NCBI GenBank assembly: GCA_019914945.1
Contig: CM034113.1
Coordinates: forward strand, 496,001-560,000
Direction of reading: 5' to 3'
Length of the DNA: 64,000 bases
From: Typha latifolia
Taxonomy: Eukaryota > Streptophyta > Magnoliopsida > Poales > Typhaceae
Below, piece after piece: positions 13,151 to 25,590 of this stretch. The notes beneath the pieces were generated by a model, which did not search any database, was not told where the DNA came from, and saw only the letters and a list, made by a program, of their open reading frames with translations. The position numbers were made by a program, and so were the translations under genes. How positions within the stretch are numbered: position 1 is the stretch's first letter; each line of letters starts with the position of its first letter.

Positions 13151-14830
13151 CTCTCTCTTCCATGTTAGTTTCTTTGCGCAGGTTCTGCTTTCCTGTTTAT
13201 ATTGCTTGTATTTTCTCCATTTCAATATGGTGATGCATTCACATTTCACCGCTATGGAGTGTACATTACCTGCATATGAATTGTATCTCTCGTAAATAAA
13301 GATATGTTTTCATCATAATTTCGAAGTTTGTAAAAGATACTATGGCTATAGCAGACCTCATTATCGTTTGGGTCATGATAATTTAGGGCCTCCGCAAATT
13401 AATTTTATATTCTCAGTTTATTTGAATTTAATTTTTTTCTTCTTTTTGAGAAACAATTCTAACTCTTTTACTCTTCAAAGAAGTAACTTCAAATTCTTGC
13501 TTTTCTGGGTGGGCTTGTCACTTTCACTCGAGTTGCAGCATTTCTCCACAGGCGGCCCTAGCAGAGCCCTCTTCTGGGGTTTGGCCTTTTTCCCCCTTGT
13601 CGCCTTTGACGGCTTGTCTCCTCTACCTCTAGTGGGTGCTGCTTCCCTCCTTTCTTTCTCTTCCTCCCTCTTCTCTTTCTTCTGTTACTATTCACCTCAT
13701 ATATTTTCCCTCATTTGTGTTGTTGTCGTTGCCCCCGTCAAGTGACGTGGTATTCGCCCAATCCTTTTCTCGGCCTTTGTGTCGCCACAGTCTAAGTCGA
13801 GGGCTGTGGATCTCGTTGGTCCTGTTATCTATCCATTCGCACTAGTCGTAAGGCCTGTCCTTGACTCGCCCACACCTTGTTATCTCCATTGTTGCGCCTC
13901 GACTCGATTTACCTTGCCTCACCTAGCTTTTAGCTCCTTGTGTTGGGCTAACTTTTTTTAGAATCAACTAGGCAGATCTTTGCTCCCGTTTGTTTTCTTT
14001 CTTCTTTGTTTGCTCGTTTTGTTCTTGGATTCACGAGTCTAAACAGAATGACGTATCGGGTGTTTTGTTAAATTCATTGGGCTCTGTCACCGATGTGCAT
14101 GAATCCTTGTCTAAGCTTGCTCCTTAGTTAGATGCTTAGCTTCTCAAAACTCATGATGTTCTACATATAGTGTTACGATTAACCAAACTGAGAAGCTTAC
14201 TTCTAGAGCGTTATATCCTCTGCTTCTATTATGCTCGAGTATTTGTTTTGATACTTGGGTTAATTATTGTTCGGTCTGTAATGTAGTCTAGTGTAGATTA
14301 TGGCTCTTGTCCTATTTATTTTTTTATCTTTGTATTAAATTGTAATCGGTTGATTGAAATGAATAATACAATAAGTCTATAGATTTTCTTTAAAAAAAAA
14401 ATTTCTTTCTTGTTTATTTTCCTTCATGCAACTTTTTCACGGTATAGCATGTGAGCAGTTAACTTTAAATTCTTCCTTTCTTTAGTTGATTTTCGGATTG
14501 TATCCAAATGAGTGAATTATGAACTAATTATTTATCTGAATACGTGACTTTGACTTTGAGTCCACGTGGATGCCATGTAGGTACTTTAAGGAGAATTGAT
14601 TTTATTCAATAAAAATTACTAACTCAGTTTAGGATTTTTGATGCCCTTAGCTAAAATTAAAGTATTCTTAGGACCTGCTCTAATTCAGCAACTTATGCAC
14701 TACTAAATAATGAGTACTTAAAATTACTCGGAGAAAGTAATTTATATTAAATAAAATTATACTTAAAATCGTTCACAGATAAAGTGATTTAAATTAAATA
14801 AAATTTCTAACTCAATCAGTAATTTTTAGA
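13151..14830. other. Intergenic: amidohydrolase 3' region, no gene recognised
   Basis: An AATAAA at about 13296-13301 is a plausible polyadenylation signal for the upstream gene. A pyrimidine- and GC-richer block at about 13500-13960 has open frames on the plus strand but low-complexity Ser/Leu/Pro composition. I read it as noncoding or relic DNA. The rest is AT-rich. Confidence 0.5.
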
Positions 14831-14831
14831 T

Positions 14832-14832
<1 letters not shown>

Positions 14833-14900
<68 letters not shown>
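14833..14900. repeat. (TA)n microsatellite, about 34 units, upstream of the BAG gene
   Basis: A long pure TA run ends about 60 bases before the first heat-shock-element pattern of the BAG gene promoter. Length polymorphism is likely. Confidence 0.95.
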
Positions 14901-14905
<5 letters not shown>

Positions 14906-14960
14906 CAGCTTCTAATTCGTTCTCGTTGTTAATCCTACCCAAGGCGTCCGAGTTCCTCCC

Positions 14961-15066
14961 TTCCAGAAACTTCGCGCTCTTTTTTTGAACTTCTTCCCAG
15001 AATTCTCTCGAACTTTCCAAATCTCCTTTTCTAGTTCTCGGACGCTTTCTCTATGCCCTTTATAAA
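14961..15066 (+). promoter_or_regulatory. Core promoter with heat-shock elements and TATA box (BAG gene)
   Basis: TTCCAGAAACTTC at 14961-14973 is a perfect TTCnnGAAnnTTC heat-shock element. GAACTTTC at 15010-15017 gives a second GAAnnTTC pair. TATAAA sits at 15061-15066, about 80 bases before the ATG at 15144. The order HSE, HSE, TATA, short leader is typical of plant heat-inducible genes. Heat induction is inferred from this layout and from the known stress role of plant BAG genes. Confidence 0.7.
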
Positions 15067-15143
15067 CCCAAGCGAACCCTTTCCGAACCTCTCATAGCAG
15101 AGAAATTAATTCCCAAGGAAGGAGTGCTTGAAGAGAAAGAGAG

Positions 15144-16340
15144 ATGGATTTCTTCAACGATCCATGGAGCGCGGCGCGCAGTAGCTTCCCTCCCCAACCA
15201 AATCCTAGCTCTAGTTCTAAGCCCGCGAAGAAGCCAAAGGTCGTCTCGATTCCCGTCCACTACGTCGGCTCGGAACCTGAGGTGGTGAAGAAAAGATCGC
15301 CTCCGGCGCCGGAGCGGGCCCTGGATAGACGGGTGATGGAGGGGGCTATGGCGGCGGCTGCAGCCGTGAAGGTGCAGAAGGTGTTCCGCGGCTTCTTGGT
15401 GCGGAAGAACATGGCGATCGTCCGCAAGGTGGAGGCGGAGGCGGACGAGATCGAGAGGATGATCCTGGCGGCGCAGGAGGTGATGCGGAGAGACACGAAG
15501 GAGCGGGTTAGGGTTAGCGAGATGCTCATGCGGTGTCTGTTCCGCCTGGATTCGGTGCGTGGGGTGAGGGATTACAGGAAGAAGGTGATCCGGAGGGTGA
15601 TCTCGTTACAGGAGGTCGTCGATGCGGTCTCCGCTGCTGGAGAAACCTTAGAGAAAGGCTTGGAAGAAGTTGCTGCAGAATCTCAAGTTCCGAAGGAGAC
15701 GGAGGAAACCCCGGAAGCCGGCCTGGAGGCCATGGAGGTTGCCGAAGAGGGCGCCGCGGAGGATCTGATGGAAGAAACCCTCGATCCAACCTCAATTGAG
15801 GTCATGAGCCCGGGAGAAACCCTAGTTTTTGGTGAAACTAAGCACAAATCGAATCTTATTGAGGAATTCGCCCTAGAAACTCCCGAAACCTTAGAATCCA
15901 GTATCTCAGATGCCGCAGAGACCTCCGGGGATGTTGCGGAGGAAGCAACCCACGAAGGGAAGGAGGAAGGCTTCGTGATGGTTCAGATGGAAGGAGACGA
16001 AGCCCCCGAACCATCCGAAAGTGCTGTCACTACCGCAGAAGAGAGCTTAGAAGCTTCAAAATCGAATCTTGCAACGGATTCCGCCAAAGAAGCATCAGAA
16101 TCGAGCTCTTCTCGGGAGGTGAAGGAGATGATGGCGAAGGTGATGGCGGAGAGCGAGAAGCTGCAAGGACTGATGGCAGAGCTCTGCGAGAGGAGCGCGC
16201 AGCAGTGCAGGATCATGGGAGGGTTGGTGCAAAGAGTGGAGAAGTTGGAGAGAGCAGTGCAGAGGATGGAGGAGAAGGCCAAGAAGAAGAGGAGGCAAGG
16301 CGGGAACAGCTTCTCTTCTTGTCAAAAGAAGCAATGGTGA
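15144..16340 (+). CDS. BAG family molecular chaperone regulator with IQ motif
   Basis: Single-exon gene of 398 aa. An IQ-type calmodulin-binding motif is at residues 75-90 (VQKVFRGFLVR core). It runs directly into a BAG domain at about 92-161, the three-helix module that binds the Hsp70/Hsc70 ATPase domain. The IQ+BAG arrangement defines the plant BAG5/6/7/8 group. Residues about 166-320 are acidic, Glu/Ser/Thr-rich and probably disordered. Residues about 323-385 form a Met/Glu/Lys-rich likely coiled coil ending in a basic tail. The N-terminus (about 1-60) is Pro/Ser/Lys-rich with IPVHYVGSE, a motif style seen just before the IQ in this group. The frame is open with strongly protein-like codon use and the ATG is first in its leader. 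It probably links Ca2+/calmodulin to Hsp70 during stress. Which Arabidopsis paralogue it matches is not certain. It faces the polymerase gene tail to tail, about 960 bases apart. Confidence 0.94.
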   Translation: MDFFNDPWSAARSSFPPQPNPSSSSKPAKKPKVVSIPVHYVGSEPEVVKKRSPPAPERALDRRVMEGAMAAAAAVKVQKVFRGFLVRKNMAIVRKVEAEADEIERMILAAQEVMRRDTKERVRVSEMLMRCLFRLDSVRGVRDYRKKVIRRVISLQEVVDAVSAAGETLEKGLEEVAAESQVPKETEETPEAGLEAMEVAEEGAAEDLMEETLDPTSIEVMSPGETLVFGETKHKSNLIEEFALETPETLESSISDAAETSGDVAEEATHEGKEEGFVMVQMEGDEAPEPSESAVTTAEESLEASKSNLATDSAKEASESSSSREVKEMMAKVMAESEKLQGLMAELCERSAQQCRIMGGLVQRVEKLERAVQRMEEKAKKKRRQGGNSFSSCQKKQW

Positions 16341-17298
16341 AGAGTGTACTAAAAGATAATGTGGGCAGAGTGTCCTTTTTGTTGTTCCTTCGATATTATT
16401 TTTTCCCCACTTCTTGTGTTAGTGTTGTACAGGTAATTGGGTTTTGAGATTTTGGTTCTGTGACTGTTTTGCCTTCTAGTTTTACAAGAACTTTCTATCA
16501 GTTTTCATGGTCATATCAAAGAGAGTAGTGGATGTTCTAGAGGATAATTATACTAAAACCCTTTTGAGCTCATTTTTCACATATATATTTTTTGGTACAC
16601 ATTAATCTTCTAAATTATAAATTTTCTTAGATACATACAGTGTTAATAAGAAAACCTCTAAAATAAAAAATAAAATGGTCTTCAGATATTTATATTATTT
16701 TTAATTATAAAATCTAATGGAATGGGTGTATTGATGGTACTTTTGGACTCTTCCAATTTGAAGTACTATCACTGTATTTCAACACCCACATTAGATCTGA
16801 AAACCCTCGACTGTAGTGCGTATATTCTAAGCAGATGGTAATTTGCTTAGACGGTCTGGAAGAATTACTTTGCATCTGGTCATAATCATTCCATACTGAG
16901 CACGTGACAATATATAGTCTCTTCCAACATGAAAAATTAGTGATAGCAGGTAACAATTTAGTTCAAAGTGTCCGAGCGCAGCGTAAATATATATATAAAG
17001 ATATGTACAAGAGAAATCGAGCATTGGGTTACAGATCTGCATTTATATTTTCAGCAACAAGAGCAATTACAGATGGCTAGATCAGTTAGCTTAAGATATA
17101 AACATTCAGCTGGATCAGCAGATTAATAATATGAACAAAGCAGGAGGCATCGTTCTCAGTTGAATTCAGCCGCTCCAGTTTAGTCCAATTCTTCCGATTC
17201 ACGTATAGAGATATTTTTCTTCTGCAACAGCTGTATAAACTATCAACATTTGGATTGATGCATCTCTAATTCATGGCCGAAGATAATTCCATGGAACA
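16341..17298. other. Convergent intergenic region between BAG and Pol epsilon genes
   Basis: AT-rich DNA holding the 3' untranslated regions of the two facing genes. A short (TA) run is near 16988-16997. No further gene is seen. Confidence 0.6.
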
Positions 17299-20200
17299 CT
17301 ATCTGACTTCTAGAACCCATGATGTGCAATCTTGGAGCAGCTGGAATCTTTGACGATTCGCTATATTCATGAACACCTGCATTTTGCTGATGAATTCAGA
17401 CGAATCTTCCTTGCACCTGAATGAACCACCGCAGGCAGGACACTGCTCAGCCAAATGAGCAGCCTTGACTTGCCTGCAGCGAAGGCAAACCAGATCCTGC
17501 AAGTGATAAAGCCTCTCTCTCTGCCGAATTATCTGGAGGAGGGCATTCTCCAGCTGCTCGCGGTTGTATGGTTGTCCACATTGCGGAATTCCACAGCGCC
17601 ATTCTTGCTCTGCGAGTGTTGGATCACGACATAGATCAAGGTCCCGACAGTCATTACAGTAGCTGCAAACAGGAGGTTTCCATGATTAATATATTACTTC
17701 CAAAAAGAAACTGCTCAGCTAATCCATAAGGTGTGCACCACTACAGAAGACAATTTGGTAGAATATTGGTTTGTCATACCTACAGATTACATTTGGAAGA
17801 GTGAATGATGGGCAGGGATCGTGAAACTGAGCTTCTGGAGCAAACTCTCTCACACGAACCAATTTCAACAAATTCCTTCTCATCCTCTGACAAATAGAGA
17901 ATAAAATAAGCAGCCTGTGGCTAAAGATAATAGCAAGAACTACATGTCTGAAGGATAAATCAACAATAGTTACGAGAAGTAATTTTCATACATATGTGCT
18001 TCAAAATAAAGCAATGAATTTCAAGTAACCATGTTGTGTGGAAATATAAGAGTAAGAAGGATGGTAGCAAGAAGGAGCCGATGGATGCCAACTATCTAGT
18101 GTAACTGTAGAATGAATAGGCTGGATTTTGTTTATCATTCAAGGCCCAAGGATTATTAGAAGTTAAAGAATAGATCTACATTGTTAAATCCGGCTCAAAA
18201 TGGAAAAGGTAATGCTAATTTTAGCTTTATCTATGACTACTTTATCTGAGGTACTTAAAGTTATGGTAGATTCTGACACTTGTTCTGGATATTCAATTGG
18301 AAGCAAAAGGAAGAGGAAAGGAATTCTAGAGTCCCATAAGACGAGAAAACAGCTAAGGTAACCCAGCATTAAGAAAAATTCCTGAAGTGCATTGTACAGG
18401 TCCAGCTAGCAGAAGCATTCTATACTTGCTCTTAATTTTTGTTGGTCACCTAGACTGCTAGTGACAGGGTGTTCTGAATTATAGTACTGACTGCCATAAA
18501 TTGTCAAATATCTACCATGATTAAAGAACATTTTGGAATAATTAGATCTTACAATTATAATAAATAACTAGTATATGATGCTCATTAGAATAAGAGGGAG
18601 ATAGGAAGTAAGACGGAAATATGTCAGAAGAGTTATCAAATGTATATTAAATGACCAATTTCTCATGAAATAGATATTTGGAAACAGAGTAATCAAATTT
18701 ATCTAGGAAGTTAAATGATTATGAGCTTATGCTTCATGCCTGGAGATAAGCTAGATTGCAAAATTACCAGAATATCATGCTGAACATTCTGGTCAAGAGC
18801 AAGAACAGCACAAACATGCTTAATGAACTCTAATGCAGCATTTCCTTTGTGCACTTGAGAATCAACTGGTTGAGATAATGCATGATTTGCATGTTCATCC
18901 TCCCCCGGTTTGTTCTTTCCTTTGAAGTGGTGAAGAGTATCACGGACAATTCTAAGAAGCTTTTCTGTGAAGTAAATGCTGATCTACAGTATCCAACAAA
19001 GCCATTCTAATAACGAAAGAGCAGAGGAATCATATATAATATCAACATGAATCTGTGCTATTACCTGGTCTTTAAGATACTCTGTGATACAATTTTCAAG
19101 ATTTTCAGCAGCTGTTATTGTGATTGATGGAGTACAATTGGTATCATCTCTTGCAGCTGTCCGAGTTGCAACTTGCTCTTTTAAGTGCTTCCAGGGGATA
19201 TACAAAAACTCGGATACGATCAACACAAAATGATCCTGTTTCATATTTCCTTAAATTCTTCAGTTTGTTCAATCATTTATTCATAGAACAAAATAACATA
19301 AACTGCTAGGTTTATGCATATATGCCTTTTATCAAGAGAAATTGCTTCAAGCACTAGAAGATGCCATTTGCAGAAAACAAACGAACTACCTGAGTGGCTT
19401 TAGGTAAGTACTCTGCTATATTCCAACTTGAAACTATGTCGACTTGAGATTCATCCTCTATATTGTCAATAAGACAACCAGCTGGTAACTTAGCCTGGAT
19501 TCCTCCAAAATTGAACTGAAATATACAATTAAGACTTCAAACAATTAATTTCAGCAACTGTAAAGTAAAATGAGTATTTATATATGCTTATCAATTAAAT
19601 AAACAATAGTACATAATTTTTTTGTGCAGGTAGGATGAAGGTATGCTCATGGTTCCAAGTTTAGGCTGATCCCGCCCGATACGGGCTCTCCCTCTCCATC
19701 TCTCTTCTGTCTCTGTTTTTTTTTAAAATTTATTTCTCACCAGTGCCTCATCTCTCTCATTTCTCTCTAATCTCTCCCTCTAGCGTCTCCCTCTCTCTTC
19801 TTCTTCCTCTCTTTCTTTTTTCCAATCTTTTTCCCTGTTTGTCTCTCTCCTTCAATCTCTGTTACTGCAGTAACAAAGAGTGAGATAGAGAGACGAGAGA
19901 GTGGAGATTGAGAGGGAAAGAGAAGGGAGAGAGAAGAAATGAAAAAAAAATCAAAGAAAAAAAATTATCTTGTGACAATAAGAGAGATGGAGGAAGAGAG
20001 AGAGAGAAAGAGAAGGGAGAGAAGAAATAAAAAATAACAATTTGCCTTATGGCAATAAGAGAGAGAATTTAGAGAGAATAAATGACAGAAAATTAGAAAA
20101 AAAATAAATTTGCCTTGACAGTAATAGAGAATGGAAGGAAAAGAGAGGAGAAAAGAGAAGGGAGAGCCAACTCGGTATTCATCAAAGTTTTGAATAAGTT

Positions 20201-23200
20201 AACGTAATTTTTAATTTTTAAACTTCATATGTAAATAATTATTATTTTCTTATATGTTTTCTAAATTTTGATAAATATTTCCGTATTTTAAAATAATATT
20301 TAAATTTTATATGATTAAAAAATAGTCCAATATGATACGAGCAACCGATACAGCTGATATGACTGATATGGTCGATATGTATCGTTTTTTCGGATGGTCA
20401 ATCCTGATATTGAGTTTTAGAACCTTAGATATGCCCTTTTTTGTCATAGTAGAAAGATCGAAGATAGACCGGCATTTGATAAATAATTTTAACTGACATG
20501 AAGTGTATTCCTTTTACAATCTCAAAGCTGCAAGGACAAACCTGATCCATGAATAACAAAGAATGCCAGAAGTGTAGAGGTTCTAGCTCAATCCACTCAA
20601 AAAGTTCCCTAAACATAAGCAAGAGAAAGGTTGAGTCCATGGACTTTAAGCAGTTCAGACTTCAGATTATAAGTGGCTAGTGCATACCTTGTCTGTAGTG
20701 TTTTCAGTAGACAGTCACAGTAAGCATGAGCTGCTAACAAGTCTATCTTCCCTGTATCTATGATGATCTTAGAGAAGCTTGCAAATATAACTGTAGCACC
20801 TAATTTTCGAATCTCTGCCAGCAGCAAAGCAAACACCTTTCTCATGACCTGTTGTGGAGCCATGTAACAGAGTAAGATTAAGCATGGAATGACCACAGAT
20901 AAGTATGTGTCAGATGTTGAGGATGTAAAACATAAGAAAACGGAGGACTGTAAAGGGCCTCTGAGTAAATATTCAACAATAGTAACCAAAATAAGAAATA
21001 TAATATGAATCATGCAGCATCTATCACTTCCAAGTCATTTTTAAGGAGCACCAAATGTAACAGCAAGTATTCTTTAGAATGCAACTTACATTGTGAAGAA
21101 CACGATGGAGAGAAGGGTCATGAAGCTTTGACAGTGGGCTGAAATGTCCAAAAGATGAAATGATTAAAAAGCAACTTGCGAATAGCAAAAGCACTGTAGT
21201 ACTAATTTCTACCTGCAAAGCCAGCGGTAAAGATGCTGCAGTATTGCATCAGCAAATGCATTTCCAGATGCTACTGCATCTGAAATGCATCTCTGGATCA
21301 GTTGCTTTAATACTTGGAATGCAGGTGCACATGAGCTAGCATCATCAAAGCCGGTTTCTGTAGCATATGATCCTGGTTGCCGGTCATGCTCATGTCCGAA
21401 TACAGTTCTGCCTTCCATTTCATCAACTTGGCTGCTCTTCAAAATAGCATTAACAGCCAAGTGATGAATCTGCAAAAGAGAAAGCATTGGAAACACAATA
21501 GACATGAATATCCCATAAAAGAAAGGATTAGAGCATTACAATTAACATTTAAGTATATTGGCCAAGGCATGATTGTTCTATACCTTCAATTCGACAGTCA
21601 CCTTTCTATATGCCCCTGGGTAAGTTAAAGTTGGTTGATTGACCTAGGGAACAGAAGTCACCCATGAGTGAAACCAGAAATGCACCAAGAAAAATTGAAG
21701 TAGGAGTTCCATTTACAAGATGACCTAGCCTTGAAATTAAATTAATACAACTATTCAGAAATACAGAAAGTCATTTATAAATAAATCATTTATTTATGAG
21801 CTGCTTACTTCATCAACAAAGCATGTATCCCCCTCATAAATGCCACCTATATCTGGAATGCCATCATCAGATATCCAAAGTATCTGCACAAGGAAAACCG
21901 GAAAATTTGAACAAGAGATAAATCACTAACATCCAAAGTATCTTATGAAAATCATCTCTATAACTTTCACTTATGAAGACTTGTAGTACTTCATTTGTGC
22001 ATCTTGCATATGTCAAGCTGTTATACAGCTATAATGGAAATCATTTTATATATCTTTTACTTCAGGAGATCCTTTGTAATTTATTTGCGCATCTTGCACA
22101 TATCAAGCTATCACGACCACCATTGTAGCGCAATGGAAGGAGCGTACCCACTCGTAACAAACGGTTACGGGTTTGAGCATTTATGAGCGTAATTTTCATG
22201 CAAAAAATGAAAATGAAATGCACTTGTGCACGCTTGCTTTGATTCGTTGTGGCTCGTGATATAGCCCATTTATGGCCCATTTCTTCGGAGAGTTGGTCTA
22301 TATGTCCAACTTATGTATCGGGGAGAGTTAACCCTCTATGTCTAATATATGATTAGCCTATGGGCCAATCAATCAATAAGAAAAAAGATCCCTTTATATC
22401 TAACATTTAATTAGCTGATATCAATTGTAGCTCATTAATCAGTGCAATAGAGAGAGTTGGTTGAATATTGCAATAAGTTACAAGAAGTCATAGGTTATTT
22501 TACTAAAAGAAGAGAGCCAACCTGCTGTTGATCTCTCAATGCCCTAGAAAAGAAGACATCAGCAGTATAAAGAAGCCAATCAAGTTCGAAATTCCCCAAT
22601 GGCACCTGTTTCATAATGTATTATACATAAATTATTTTTGCATGAATCAATCAGACCACTTTCTACAGCTCGCAGGACATGCTGAGAGAAATCTTACATG
22701 CGCATATCTAGATAGCAAAATTCTTTCATTGAACCACTTGGATGATGCAGCACATCTTTGCATGCTAATTTTGCCAGCTGTAACTTGCCAACCAAGAGCC
22801 TGGATACAAATGAAAGTTGATTGACAGTTGTAATTGATGCCAAACAATAGTGCAAACAAATTTAGAAGTAATTAACTATTATGAATGCTCAGCAGTACCT
22901 GATAATTGCTGTCTCGAGCATTGCAAGGTATGCTGAGACATGGAAAATCATCCAGAGCTCGTATAGATGATTTAATAGCTGGGATGTTTGGGCATTCTAT
23001 GACACCAATAGCAGGTCCAGGATGTTGATGCCTATCAGGGAATTTTTTTATCAGTTTCAAAAAAAAAAGTGAATCTAAAAAATGGCACAAAATATTTTAA
23101 TTGTGTGATAGATTAATGGAAAATCTAAATCTGAAAATGTTACTGGTGAAATTTTTTTCAACAAAGTATGAACATATCATATGAGACAAGAATTGGGCCA

Positions 23201-24255
23201 ACTGGCACGCGCCATACGAATTAGTAGTTACACCACCAGCTTGGTGACATAGTATAAACTATAAAGGTGCTGTTGTTACTTGTCAGCAACCTGTTACTGT
23301 TTGGCAAGCTTCTAAGTGGATCGCTTTGGCTGAGGGGGCATTTGGTTGACGCATATATTGTTCCATGTATTTAAAGATGCATGGGCTAATACCTAGTGAT
23401 CATCTGATCTTGGTTGTTTGGTTGGATTGCATAAGAGGATATAATTAGCTGAAACAATGTATTTGTTAGAACATAAAAAGTAAAAACCACTATCCTCTAA
23501 CAACTTATGCTTTTAGAATAGTTATTAATTAACATGGCATTCGGAGGGCCGCAGCCTATTATCTTTTATTTGTCCATGTGAAGGAGCGTCTTAAAGCTAC
23601 GAATACATTGTTGGCCTAATATCAAAGCAGGAGGTTCTATGTTTGAATCTCACTAGACCTACCTTATCAATTAAATAAAAGAAACCTGTTAGAACCAGAA
23701 ATTAAAATTAAAAAAAAAAAAATGGGTTGAGAGAGGAGGGTGCACGTGCTCTGCACGTGCAGCCCCTCCCCTCTCCCTCTCCGGTCAGCGACGAAGCGCA
23801 GATAACCCTCTTCTCTCTCTTCTTCCTCCCTTCTTCTGCTTCTTCCTCACCGTCGGAGTCATCGCTGTGGGATCGGTCCGCCGGAGCGTCGCAGGAGCCA
23901 TCAGAGACCACCATGCGACTCGTCGGTAAGCCCCCTCCCACCCATAAAATTTAATTAAAGTTTAATAGGGTAGATCGAAAATACCTAATTTGAGATTTCG
24001 GCTCCACCGGCAAATCTGGCCGGCTGGCGGCTTCGAGTCGCAGTCGCTCCGTCTTGAAGTATCTTGTCGTTGGCCTCGGGCCGTGGGCATTCACCGTTGG
24101 AGCCCTCGTGGCTCCAGTCACCGTCGGTCATGGGATCGACCGCCGTTTGCGAGTTTTCCCCCACCTCGCAATGATGGCGGCACCGTATGGGGGAGGGGGG
24201 AGAGCTAGAGTTGGCTAGCGACCGCCGACGGCAGCGGTCGCCGATGGACTCTTTT

Positions 24256-24291
<36 letters not shown>

Positions 24292-25545
24292 CCTCTCTTT
24301 TTCTCTCTCTTCGGCTTGGAGAAGACAGACTCGGGTCTGATATTCTCTCTTTTAGTATTTGAATTCGGGTCGGGTTGGATCCGAATCCAAGGAACCCGAC
24401 CCGGTTCCATTAGCTAATTGGATTGGGCATTGGCCCAATCCATTTAAGTAATAGTTGGGTGGGCTGCGGGCCAACTGCAGCCCAGCCCAACCGATTTGGG
24501 CTTATTTTAGCCCAAATTAATTATTCTTGGGTTAAATTATAGAAATATTTTTAATAATTGTTTTAATTAAAAATGTTATTGTTATTTATTATTTAAGGTG
24601 GTGATTTTTAGTACGTGAGCTGGAGATTTGAGATTTCGGTTGTCTTGCCTAGACTCAGGTGAGTGGGTTCACTCACATGTTTATTTTATTATATTTCGTA
24701 TTTTTGTCAGACCATGTAAATTTTCTGTGTGCAAATTATTTATTTCACCCTTATATGTAAAAATTAAATTATTGCAATTTCTATGTGCAAATCTATTTAT
24801 TTCATCCGTACGTGCGAAAATTTAATTGTTTTATTTTCCTATGTGCATTTAATTATTATATTCAGTGCATCACCATACTTCGTGCAAATATTGAAATTTG
24901 TGAAAAGAAAAATGAGACTAGTATTGATACGACTTAGAGAACATGTCAGAACCAGAAACAAAATAAAAAAAATTAAAAAATTAAAAAAATTAAAAAAAAT
25001 AAAAATTTAGGGGTTGAGAAAGGAGGGTGCACGTGCTCTGCACGTGCAGCCCCTCCCCTCTCCCTCTCCAGCACGCGACGAGGCGCTGATAAGGGGGGAT
25101 TTCATCTAATCCAAATCGGATTAGATTTAATCCTCTTCTAATCTATAAATTAAACCCTAATCCTCTCTCTCTCCTCAACCCCCTCCCCCAGCCTTCTTCT
25201 CTTCCACCGTTTTCTTTCTTTTCTCACCGTCAGAGTCGTCGCTGTGGAATCGGATTGCCGGAGCATCACCGGAGGAAATTGAGACCACCACACTCCTCCC
25301 CAATGAGCCCTCTCTCATCCCTCTAGTTTAATTTAAATATAAAGGGGGAAATCGAAAATACCTAAAATTGGGGTTCTCGGCTTCTTCGGCAAATCAGGCT
25401 GGCCGACGGCTTCGGGTCGCAACGACATCGTCACCGGAAGCTTCGTGCTCCAAGCCCGGTGTCGGCGATATCTTCTAGGGAGCCCTCGTGGCTCCAATCG
25501 ACGTTGGCCTCGACGTCGGCCGTCGGTGAGTGGGTTCTCCTCCAC

Positions 25546-25590
<45 letters not shown>

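Noticed and set aside
13368..13961. Plus-strand frames after the amidohydrolase gene
   Set aside because: Low-complexity Ser/Phe/Leu/Pro translations of CT-rich DNA without domain features.
15260..16334. Several open frames antisense to or shifted within the BAG gene
   Set aside because: They are shadows of a GC-rich coding exon; only the 398-aa frame shows IQ and BAG motifs.
22119..22190. Functional tRNA gene
   Set aside because: Box A is good but box B is decayed and the acceptor stem does not pair; better explained as a SINE relic.
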